A stretch of 64,000 bases of DNA from Blasia pusilla (Eukaryota > Marchantiophyta > Marchantiopsida > Blasiales). The notes below the pieces were generated by a model, which ran no database searches, had not been told where the DNA came from, and worked only from the letters and a program-made list of their open reading frames with translations. Both the position numbers and the translations under genes were made by a program. Location: NCBI GenBank assembly GCA_050084515.1, contig CM114274.1, positions 38,130,001 through 38,194,000 of the forward strand, in the 5' to 3' direction. Positions 25,756 through 35,400 of this stretch are shown piece after piece; the stretch's first letter is position 1, and every line of letters starts with the position of its first letter.

Positions 25756-26590
25756 CAGTTCCATGGGCTAAAGCTATATTTAGGCAAGTGCAAGTTCTTC
25801 TACGACCAGATTGAGTACCTGGGTCATACCATATATCCAGGTGCCCTTGGTGTGCAGTAGACAAAGGTAGAGGCTATTTCACGCATTCCACGCCTAATAG
25901 ATGTGAATCAGGTTCGTGCATTCATGGGATTGGCAAACTTTTATCGAAAGTACATTAAGGGTTTTAGTTTGATTTCGGAGCCGCTAACCTTGTTGACCAA
26001 GATAGATCAAAAGTGGCACTAGGGAGATGAGCAAGAGAGAGCATTTCAGTTGCTCTAGGACACTTTGATGTTTGCAGCCATATTGAGAAGACCGATCAAG
26101 GGATGTCCTTTCCAGTTGCATACATATTCGAGCATGTTGGGGCTTGGAGCCGTGCTCACTCATCATGACGATGAAGGTAGAGAGTTTGTGATGGCTTACG
26201 CTAATCACTCGAAAAAAGTTGTAGAGGCGATGGCTTACGCTGATCGCTCGAACAACATTGCAGAGACGATGGCTTACGCTAATCGCTCGAACAACATTGC
26301 AGAGGCGAAGTATAGCTCGTATGAGGATGACTGCTTGGCTACATTGTGGACTATCGTGCATTTTACATGTTACTTATTTGGAAACTCCTTTACCATTATT
26401 ACTAATCACCAACCACTTAAGTGGTTGATGAAGTCCGATAAGCTTACAGGGAAGCTTACAAGATGGGCTTTGTTATGGTAGGAGTATGATTTCCAAGTGC
26501 TGCATCGACTTGGGATGCTCAACCAGGATGCACATGGTTTGAGCCGTAACCCATGCCCGAGTCAGCGAGATGCAACTGGAGCTCATTAGC
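25756..26590 (+). pseudogene. Gypsy RT C-terminal part and RNase H
   Basis: The RT part begins only at the block FHGLKLYLGKCKFFYDQIEYLGH, so the palm with its catalytic YxDD is missing. AFMGLANFYRKYIKGFS follows, then RNase H. In RNase H the first catalytic Asp is changed (FQLHTYSS for HTDAS) and the later TDHQPL is TNHQPL, so at least two active-site acids are lost. HFTCYLFGNSF, KLTGKLTRWAL and GLSRNPCPS end the domain. Stops at 25,858 and 26,479 both read TAG where Gln (CAG) is expected. An in-frame 39-bp triplication lies at 26,191-26,307. Confidence 0.85.
26191..26307 (+). repeat. In-frame 39-bp triplication in RNase H
   Basis: Three head-to-tail 39-bp units (26,191-26,229, 26,230-26,268, 26,269-26,307) each encode a 13-residue unit of the form MAYA(N/D)(H/R)S and onward to the next Met. 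Gypsy RNase H normally has this segment once. Units 2 and 3 are almost identical, while unit 1 is more diverged. The triplication keeps the reading frame. Confidence 0.95.
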
Positions 26591-26817
26591 ATGGAGAAAG
26601 TGATAATGAGTTGGTGTCAGGATGGCATGCGTGAGCCTATTTGGGCTTGTTGGCTATGGAGAGCCAGAGTGTTGAGACTTAGATGGCGAGGTCTGATGGA
26701 GAGTCCTTAGATCTAGAGGCCGGTGAGGAGACGAAAGGTGGCTGAGACATTCACGACGATGGAGTAGTCTTGGAGTACCTGCGTACTGGCAGCATCGCGA
26801 GAACAATGGGTGCTAGA

Positions 26818-27962
26818 GAGCGAGATTGGATCCTACAACAAGCTAGACGGTTCCGATGGGAGGAGACACATGTATTGCAAGTCTGGGAGGATGATAGAGT
26901 ACGTGTAGTGCCTCATCTTTCTTAGAGAGCACATTTGGTGCATCATACCCACAAGGAGTTGGATCATTTTGGAGTGAAGTGGACATATAGTTTGCTCCAG
27001 ATACAATATTAGTGGTGAGGCATGCAGACTAATGTTCAGAAGTTTGTTGCTAGGTGCATGCTGTATGATAGGGTTCGAGCATCGTTGAATACCCTGACTC
27101 CACATTTGCATCCACTTTTGATCATGGATTTAGGTTAAAGATGGATTTGGATTTTGCATGACCTTTACCTTTGACGGAGCGCCATAGTTGTTATGTGTTG
27201 GTGATGGTCGAGCACTTCTCAAAGTGGATAGAGTTGGTTGCATTGCTTGACAAAGCAAGTGAGGAAGTTGCGTATGCCTTCCTAGATTGAGTGTTAAGTC
27301 ATTACGGTGCAACAGTTGAGGTTTTGACAGACCAGAGTACGGGGAATTTTAGACCTTGTGTGATCAAGCACTGATCATCCACCGTACCACTTTGCGATGT
27401 CATCCTTAGGTAGATGGACTAGCAGAGAGGGTTGTACATATGGTGAAGAGAGGATTACGCAAGTACGACTTATAAAGAGGTCACATAGAAGATTGGGACC
27501 TGCAGTTGCCGAGGTTAGCGATGGGATAGAGATTCAGCATGCAGGCATCCTTAGCATCTTTCTCATCGTACTTGCTACTTTATGGCCGAGAACCATATTT
27601 ACCTGCATCCATTCATCAAGATGTTGGTGAGGTGTTGAATCTTGATGACCTTGATATATGGATGAGAGCATGTTCTCAGAGGGATGAGTTGTTTAGGAGA
27701 GTGATTCCCATGGCATTTGTGGACTTGGTGATTGCGCAACATCGAGATACGTTGAGGTATGCGACTATTTGGGGAGGTGGTTATCGATCGACTATCCGGA
27801 GGTTTCATAACGGAGACTATGTCTACTTGCAGCAGACGGCATCCACGATGTTGGATGTGAATGTAGGGCGTACTATCCTAAGAGTGCGTGAGGTTTTTCC
27901 ATCTGGTGTTCTTTTATTGGAGGCACGTGATGGTATGGTTTGGAAGAACCATGTGGGTAATT
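26818..27962 (+). pseudogene. Gypsy integrase remnant
   Basis: The zinc-binding HHCC region is visible: HLVHHTHKELDHFGVK, then RCMLYDRV, where the second Cys has become Tyr. The core follows in broken frames, with VMVEHFSKWIELVAL-like sequence near 27,205 and LTDQ near 27,335. The best-kept part is the C-terminal region, 27,539-27,964, with YGREPYLPASI, LFRRVIPMAF, AQHRDTLRYATI and GDYVYLQQTA. Integrase would insert the cDNA; stops at several points make it inactive. The frame then leads to the PHD finger. Confidence 0.85.
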
Positions 27963-28027
27963 GAGCGTCATGTCACCTTCCTAATATTGATAGTACAGTC
28001 GATCCGAGCTTAGTAGTAGTTCATGTA

Positions 28028-28150
28028 GGCTTGCAATGTATGTTGTGTGGTTTCGCCCGTTGTGCAACCATTTTGCTACTATAGGATGGATGTTCGAGAG
28101 GGTGGCATATGGCATATATGATGCCACCTCTCACTAGGGTTCCTTGAGGA
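28028..28150 (+). pseudogene. PHD finger at the integrase C-terminus
   Basis: Shortly after the integrase tail the frame reads CMLCGFARCA, then a stop where LCD is expected, then GCSRGWHMAY and MPPL. This is the pattern of a PHD finger (C4-H-C3), with the third Cys lost to a stop and the Cys after His changed to Tyr. A better-preserved copy is at 7255. PHD fingers read the histone H3 tail, so a PHD after integrase could steer insertion, a role played by chromodomains in many other gypsy elements. That function is inference. Confidence 0.6.
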
Positions 28151-28358
28151 TGATGGATGTGCCCCATATGTACATAGAATAGGTAGTTCTAGATTCTGAC
28201 TTGTCTTTGTGACATGGGTGATAAGAAGGCGACTAACGATGGGGTCACATGAGCACCCGACCTTTTTTCTCTTAGCGTCCGATAGATGTATGTCATGATA
28301 GGTAGGGATAGATGACTATATGGAGTTAGAGGGACCTAACCACTAGCTAGGGGGCGAT

Positions 28359-28981
28359 TGAAGATATTTTGGTACTTCTCGTCTTGTTGTTTGGATGACA
28401 TGAGTTACCATGGGATCATGTGTGTTTGTGTGTATAGGTGACAACAATGTATGTTGTGTAGCGATATGTATGCGTCACGACAACTATCACGTCTTTTATG
28501 ATAGATCTACGAGATCTAGTAGAGCACCTTCAGAGATACTAAATGACAACTTCAAGAGATCCAAGATGACATGTTGAGGCCACGGATAACCTAAGAGAGC
28601 AAATTTCCCCTTCGTTTTAGCTCATTTGGAGCCATATTGAGTAACTTACTACTTTTGGTAAGTTGATGTTTTTGGTATAGTTGACTTCCCACTTTGGAAA
28701 GTATCCCTTGACACGCTAAAGCACATCAAGAGCCAAGGAGGTCAAGTGCGAGCATAGGTCACCGTGGAGAGGGTTTGGGAGAGGGAAAGAGGTATATCTC
28801 CAAGAGAGAGAGCTTGAGAGCACATTCTCTTTTGTTGAACCTCTTGGCATAAGACAGCGGAGCTATGGTCCTCCTTGCCATGTGTGTGCAACCCAAGCCT
28901 CTCATTAGGAAAGTGGATTTGGTTTGACATAAGATAGAGTGCACACCATTGAGAGTTTGGTGTGAGATTTGATCAATTTAA
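28359..28981 (+). repeat. 3' LTR of the gypsy element
   Basis: It begins TGAAGATATTTTGGTACTTC just after a weak G-rich polypurine tract (CTAGGGGGCGAT) and ends near TTTGATCAATTTAA. It matches the 5' LTR from about 28,490 onward. Its start is fixed by a second copy of the same opening sequence that begins immediately after its end, at 28,982. Confidence 0.8.
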
Positions 28982-29108
28982 TGGAGATATTTTGGTACTT
29001 CTCATCTCGTTATTTGGATGCCATAAGTTAGCATGGGATCATGTGTGTTTGTGTGTATGTTCAGTGTCAGCGATGTATGTTGTGTAGTGATGTGTATGCG
29101 CACGACAC
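28982..29108 (+). repeat. Second LTR 5' fragment directly abutting the 3' LTR
   Basis: TGGAGATATTTTGGTACTTC and the following 125 bp repeat 28,359-28,485, including ATGGGATCATGTGTGTTTGTG and CGATGTATGTTGTGTAGTGA-type words. The join is exactly LTR end to LTR start, so this is a truncated tandem LTR. Confidence 0.8.
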
Positions 29109-29256
29109 TTGACACATGTCACTTTAAGATAAAAAAGTTCACTTTAAAGGAAACGGTTTTGTGGAGAAAGAAAAAAGAGGATTGGATGGTGTTTAAAATT
29201 CGAACATCACCCACTCATTGTATAAGCAACCTTCTAGTCTTGTTTTATTAGAGTAG

Positions 29257-29281
29257 AAACACGGATCTAATATCCGTGTTT
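29257..29281. repeat. 10-bp perfect hairpin
   Basis: AAACACGGAT (29,257-29,266) and ATCCGTGTTT (29,272-29,281) are perfect complements around a 5-nt loop. A second small one (GATAAT/ATTATC) follows within 25 bp. Their role is unknown; the stretch 29,110-30,310 is otherwise AT-rich without a recognised gene. Confidence 0.8.
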
Positions 29282-30315
29282 ATAGGGAGATAATGAAAAT
29301 TATCCTCTTATGTTAAATGGGTGTGTATTTACATGTCCTTTGTTGTTACCTCTCCACTAGAGATGTTGTTCATCCTTGTAGCCTACTTTCGTGTTTAATT
29401 ATTTCCTTTTTTAATAGGCATGGAGTGTCATTTGTCTTGGTTTTAAGCCCTAATAGTAAAGGTACGCCTACGTTAGGCATGATAAAATATCACTTTAAAA
29501 AGAAAGAGAGGATATAAATGGAGATTTTCAACCCAATAAGAAAGAAAGATATTCAACCGTCCCATATATATCGGTATGCATTAATTTTATTTTCTATGTT
29601 TTAGCTATCCATCTCATCCTTGTCATAATATCTTTACCATCCTTATGCATGTGCTTTTGCTCATCCTTGTTTTGCCATATCCACCACTTTGTAATATCTT
29701 GTTTTATGCAAATAATCAATCCACACACTCCATTCTTCCTACCATAAGTCCATGTTGGCTACTTTCCTTCAAAATAACTTAGTAATGAGTTAGTTTTGTT
29801 TTGAAGAATTTGGGAGATTTATAATAATTACTAAATTTAAGGAATTTATGAAATAATAAATATTTCCTATGGAAATTTTCATAATTTTAAAGTTAGTGAT
29901 AATATAAACATAATTTCATAGAAGCGAAGATAGCGTAATTTCAAATTCATGCCTATTCATCCTTTGGCTAACAAGAGGAGATTAGGTTTGAAGTTAAGAA
30001 GAATAGAGCCAGAAATTATAATTTTGGGGGTAGATTTGAACACGAGACCTTATGATCTATAAATAGGATCTCATCTTTACAATATTCCTTCATTCAACAC
30101 AGATCGTAAATTGGCTAATTCTCTTATTGGCTTAGATGTACATCTGCAAACCACAAAGGAAACTTACAAGCTTAAATCTATGGCTTGATAATTCACTTAA
30201 AGTTTCACTATTTCCTTGGAACACTGCAATTCGATCTATTATACTACAATATATTGCACTCTTCTTACAAAGTTCATAACCAAAATTGGACTTTAATCTG
30301 CCTCAAATGATAGGT

Positions 30316-30825
30316 AGAGATACAACTGCCTTATACCAGACCAATAAAACTATTGTTTCCTTAAATTTGTGGTTTTCAGACCATCATTGAGTTCTAGCCT
30401 ATACTTATTCTCTATCCAACATACCCTTTCATCAGGTATCATTAGCATTAGTGGAATCAGATGCTTACACTATTATGAACGTTCACATACCAAATACCCA
30501 GCTGGCTTGGATCAAACCAAAAAAACTATTGTCTCATGAAGTTTGTAGTTTTCAAACCATCACAAAGTTCCACCATGTACTTAATCTCTATCCAACATAC
30601 CCTATCATTAGCATCAATGGAATCATGTTTTAGATACCAAATACCCAACTGCCTTGGATCAGACCAATAAAACTATTGTCTCTTGAAATTTGTGTTTTTC
30701 AAAACATCACAGAGTTCAGCCTATACTTATTCTATATCCAACATACCCTATCATCTAGTATGGTTAACATCAGTGTAAGCAGGTGCTTACGTTGTTATGA
30801 ACATTGAGATACCAAATACCCACAT
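30316..30825. repeat. Tandem repeat of about 145-175 bp, three copies and a partial fourth
   Basis: Each unit starts GATACCAAATACCCA-ACTGCCTTGG (or a close relative), runs through AGACCAATAAAACTATTGT, TTTGT-GTTTTCA-ACCATCA and TATCCAACATACCCTATCAT, and ends near GTTATGAACATT. Units begin at about 30,316, 30,487, 30,633 and 30,808 (partial). The second copy is shorter. The array lies directly upstream of the Helitron remnant and may belong to it. Confidence 0.85.
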
Positions 30826-32139
30826 ATAAAGTATACAGACACACTTTGTAATATCAGTTATGTGTGGCTTACACTGGTATCGTTCATCCATTGATATCAG
30901 TTGCATGCAGATGCAAAATCTAAACACTATCTTATGCATCATTCAATAAGACTATAATTTTGTATCTCTTAGTCCATTACTAACTCTATTAGATTATTCA
31001 CATATCTAAACACTCATGGTTCGGGACAACATCAAGGAATTACAGTCAGCAAAAGGATGGATCAGTTCCACCCGCAATACATGAGAGTTTTTTCCCACTC
31101 CAATCAGCAGTTTATCATGACTTAAGGAAGATGAACTTCAAGACATCCTTCACTTTATGTAAGCGGATATTGAAAAAATGTAGATCATCTGCACGTGAGA
31201 GAGTCAATATGACAAAGAAATGAATGTCTTAACCACATTGCGCTCGTTGGTCATTTGCACATACATACTTGCTAAAATGGCAAGAAGAATGTTCTTCCAT
31301 TATTAAGAAAATGCAATGTTGTGGTTATTGTGGCATTGTGCTCTTTGGAAATCCATGCACTAAGATGGATGTTATTCACTCAGACAGTCCTCCATCGTAT
31401 GCGTTATGTAATGGGTTCCTAAGTCATTATATTATACCTCGCGTATTATATACGTGTTGTACTAAGTGTAGATCTATTGAAATTACAACTACTTTCCATT
31501 GTAGACTCAAGGATCGGGATAGAAACCAAGTTCAATGGATTCCATAAGGGTTTCTTCAAGATGTATTCAATTGTGGATTCCCCTTTAATAGGATTTAACA
31601 TGAACACGGGGTTATATATGCCCATCGGGATGCCTTATGTCTAGCCTCAAAGCATATACTATCCATAAATTTCCAAACAAATGAGCTATACAAGATCTAC
31701 CTGACACTATTAGATCGAGGTACCAAATCCATCTTGTGGTGTGGTTATTCTACCTGAATCATGTGTTCAATCTATAATAAGCTCATCTCAGCTTAAAGGT
31801 AAGGTTACACGCAACATGGAATACAATCCCTATCATCATGATTTAAATGTCCTACAAGATGTTTCATACTCAGTCCTTGTAAAAAGAAGGAAATCTATTG
31901 ACATATTTGACAACGGTAGCCTTTCACTACGGTCATCCTCAAGCTTGCGCACTACCCTTTTCACTGATTCATCTGCATGTTCTTAAGATTCTAAATTGAC
32001 GATAGAGAAAATGTTATTTCCATTTTTATTTCCTTCTTATGTGGGTTTAATACTGGTCATTTCATAATTTCCGACTACAAACGAAAAAAATCTAGAAATT
32101 TGTTCAACATCTTTTCTCTCTACAAACCTTACACTCTGC

Positions 32140-33205
32140 TAATGTACCTATAACGAAAGTCTATTGCTCTATGCTCAACAAGTAGAGCGTTCATACTAGA
32201 TAGAGAACTCAAAAAACTTAGGAAAGAACAACCAACCTTGAGGGAAGAAGACTTATATCGGCATTTATCTAAGTATTCTATTAGCCTACAATTACCCGAT
32301 AATCCTTCGTGGCACAAGAGGAATCTAAAAAACCTAAAAGCAATGGTACATAAGTGGGGCATGCCCCACTTTTTTATGACACTAACATTTGATGAAGCCT
32401 CACCTACACACAGGCCTGAGATTGATAATGTCAAGAAGTTAGTGATAAATTTTAATAAGGACTTTACTTGACGCACCCTCAGAATGTGCTAAACTTTTCC
32501 ACACTCGCCTACAAACATTCTTGTTTCAATTTATTCTTTTTGTTCCACAAATTCTTGGTAGAGTTAAGAACTACCTCCTTAGATATGAGTTGCAGAACAG
32601 GGGAAGCCTCCATTGTTATATGATTATGTGGGTAGACATTGATGATGTTGATAGGATAACTTATGAGATTTTATGTTACATTCCCTCGCACCCACCCACA
32701 CAATTAAGTTCTTTGTCTCTAGAGAAATACGTCAACACAATAGCTATTCTGTCTGATTATGTAGTGAGTAAAGAGCAACATCAATGCAAGGGATAATGTT
32801 TGTATTGTAAGAAAAAGACACAAAAGCCATTTTGCAGGTTAGTTTTTCCTATGAGTCATAATTTACAATTAAACAACACCCTTCATTGATCCACAAACCA
32901 TGAGATAGACTTACTTTAAGCCATCACTGCACCATCACAACGTAATCCTGTACCATCCACTTATACTTCTTTTATGGGGAGCTCATATGAACATTCAACG
33001 AGTTACCAATAGTGATTGGTTATTCTATCTACTTAAATATGCTTTAAAATCATAGCCCACTGGATCTCTAGACATAGACATTGAAACAACTCGTTGTTTG
33101 GATCTTGGATCCTTAGATGAGATCAAATTGGAGCTAATATCAGGGGTAGTATTGAATCGGTCTGTCTCTTCAATCGAGGTTGCCCTACATTAGTGCAAAT
33201 TCCAA
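32140..33205 (+). pseudogene. Helitron Rep nuclease remnant
   Basis: The frame at 32,238-32,471 carries EDLYRHLSKYSI, KNLKAMVHKWGMPHFF and MTLTFDEASP. The next frame (32,521-32,796) carries LGRVKNYLLRYE and RGSLHCYMIMWVDIDD, then LSDYVVSKEQHQC. In HUH nucleases the metal site is His-x-His; here it reads His-Cys-Tyr, so the second His is lost. A later segment near 33,050 reads PTGSLDIDIETTR and SLDEIKLELISGVVLNRSVSS. The protein would nick and join single strands during rolling-circle transposition. Confidence 0.75.
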
Positions 33206-33732
33206 TTATATACAGATCTCATGATGTTCACTACGTAAAAAGTAATCCGCAAAGTAGGATAAATTCATTATATAAAAATGCTTCATTTCCATGCATACAT
33301 CCCTCAATTCTCTATTCAAATAGACCTTATGTGCTTGAGTTCATACTTTCATAGAATATTGGTCATAGTATGAAACATTCAAATCATATCCTAGCAAGTT
33401 AAAAAATATTTTTGGTATAGACAATCTAGGTAACATAGTGTGCAGTACAAGAAGAATTGTTAGATTAACAGAATTCTACCCTTTATATCAATGGAATGAA
33501 TTATTTTATATGACATTGAGGTTCCATTTTGTTGTGAGTCCACATTGATGTCTTCTAATAATGCATTGTGGACGTACCTTCATGAATTTGTCTACATAGA
33601 TGTTATTACAAGTCTAGATGATGTCCAAGCCCTTATTAAAGATCATGCATTTCCTTTAGATCATTTCCTTTAGATCATCCTACGACACCTACATTCCCTG
33701 ATAACATTCCATTTGAACCTTTAGACATTATT

Positions 33733-34215
33733 GTGTTGAATGAAGAACAACAGTTGTTATTCTCAAAATTATCCAATCAGCAATCCGGACTTGTAATTCT
33801 CAAAGGGCCACCCGCATGTAGAAAGAGCTTCTTCATATCCTACATCCTTTCTTATTGGAAATCTGTCAATATGTGCCCCCTTTTGATTGTCACAACTGGC
33901 ATTGCAGTTGTTAGGCTTGATGTTGAAGCTACTATAGTTCATTCCACATTCGTAATTCATGACGTGATGATTTGCCATCCATGCACATTACTTCAAAAAA
34001 CTATTTGCGATTAAAAAATTCCCAGGTTATAGTCATAGATGAATGCTCTATGTTAACACCTAAGCTACTACAAATTATAGCCACGCGTCTCCACGAGACA
34101 TCTCCAACCTCATCTTCACTAAAGTTTGCTGGAAAGCTATTGGTACTAGTTGGAGATTTATGCCAATTTCCTCCGGTATGCTTGTCATTTAAGTTTATCC
34201 ACATTTCTTTAGTGT
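33733..34215 (+). pseudogene. Helitron Pif1-type helicase remnant
   Basis: Two frames cover the N-terminal part of a Pif1/RecD helicase. LNEEQQLLFSKL precedes a P-loop written GPPACRKS, where the Walker A Gly before Lys is replaced by Arg. After a frameshift near 34,000 comes VIVIDECSML (Walker B) and then KLLVLVGDLCQFPPV (motif III region). The rest of the helicase is missing or unrecognisable after 34,215. The enzyme would unwind DNA for Helitron transposition. Confidence 0.8.
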
Positions 34216-34739
34216 GCAACCACGTACCAACTAACAACTCCAATTAGGCACCTCAAAGATAGAGAATATTTAGAATTTCCGGTACCCTTCGAAGTCAGAC
34301 AAAAAAAAACACTTGCACTAATTCAACACAAAACAACTTGCATCTATCAAAATATTTAGAGACCCATCCAATGCTCCGTTTTGAGAGTCTACTATTTTGT
34401 GATTCTTTCAAAAAATACAACATCTCTTAAATTATCGTTGATTTGCATTCAATAAGGTTTACATAAATTTCACCGCCACTTTTGCTCAAACGTACCATGT
34501 ACAAGAACTAAACTAATTATGTATTTAGTTACACTAATAACCCCTTACTTAGTCATTCTGCAATGGTCGCATACTGAGTTACCAATCCTTCAGCAATCCT
34601 TTAAAGTTTCTCCCCATAGATTCGAGTCCAAATATCTAATGAAGTCCACGAAGGGTGGAAAATTACTCTAGCGTCGGACGAGTATTTATTTAATATTATG
34701 CGATAACTACTAGACGAAAGGAAAAAAGTAGAAGAAAAC

Positions 34740-35400
34740 TATAACTCTACTCCCCTCTTTATCCACAATAGGATAAACCCAAAGCAATTATTTGGTTGCA
34801 TTAACGGACCGGTCCGCAGTTGAATTTGTGACGGACGCATCCAGACAGAAAATCGTGCCCTACAACTTGCACAGTGGTGGTCCTGCGGTCGTAGCCAAGG
34901 GACCCTGCCCGTCGTTGTTGACGCGCGGCCCCGCCCATCGCGCAGGTGCCAAACTGGCTGTTGGCTAACGAGGAAACCCTGCCAGGGACCCGCGTAGCTC
35001 GGAGCGACGTGGACGGTCAATTTGGCGGGAGCCAGCGCAACAGTGGAGTCCCTCGCTTAATTAATCAATTAATTGAAGGCTCGCAACGGTCCTATTCGAC
35101 AGGAGTCGCCACCTGTGGCCCCTGGACTGTGCGAACCCTAACCCCTTTCCTAAAGTTGGCGTACTCGGTGGCGTTTGAATTAATAGGCGGCTTTGCCGGT
35201 CGGAGAAGAGAAGAGCGACGGGACGCCCCTGTCCGGGCTCGGCGCCCTGACGGGGTACCGTCCCTCCTTCGCCGTTGCGTCGAAGATAAACTCCGCGGGA
35301 TCAAGGAGGATGATAGTAGGTATCTATCTGTATTATTCGCCGCGTTAGTTTCGCGGAGTTTTAAATCATTAGGGCGTGTCATTGGTTAGGCGCCGGATAG
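34740..35400. other. GC-rich island with an unrecognised 147-codon frame
   Basis: A sharp rise in GC content runs from about 34,800 to 35,400, between the Helitron remnant and AT-rich DNA. The plus frame 34,946-35,389 is Arg/Gly/Ser-rich and ends at a TAG; minus-strand frames overlap it. No motif is recognised. It may be a displaced promoter or first exon of a host gene, possibly carried by the Helitron. Confidence 0.35.

Larger units (their letters stand above)
21415..28981 (+). mobile_element. Degenerate Ty3/gypsy retrotransposon with methyltransferase-like and PHD modules
   Basis: Two similar direct repeats about 6.5 kb apart (5' at about 21,415-21,925, 3' at 28,359-28,981) bracket a plus-strand pol region. 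Domains in order are: retropepsin remnant (about 24,590-24,960), cytosine-5 methyltransferase-like module (25,322-25,740), the C-terminal end of RT (25,756-26,050), RNase H (about 26,060-26,590), integrase (about 26,818-27,962) and a PHD finger (28,028-28,150). A retroelement of this order belongs to Ty3/gypsy (integrase after RNase H). Gag was not recognised. Many stops and frameshifts make it inactive. Confidence 0.85.
31269..34260 (+). mobile_element. Degenerate Helitron (Rep-helicase) transposon
   Basis: Plus-strand pieces in shifted frames spell a Helitron polyprotein: a Cys-containing N-terminal part (31,269-31,547), VVILPESC (31,741), the Helitron-like Rep region (about 32,150-32,830), a C-terminal Rep/helicase linker (about 33,000-33,200), and a Pif1-family helicase (33,733-34,210). 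The combination of Rep and Pif1-like helicase in one polyprotein is diagnostic of Helitrons, which transpose by rolling circle. The 5' TC and 3' hairpin-CTRR ends were not located. Many stops make it inactive. Confidence 0.8.

Noticed and set aside
30316-30825. CRISPR-like array
   Set aside because: Units are long (about 145-175 bp), contiguous and lack spacers; the context is a plant nuclear genome.
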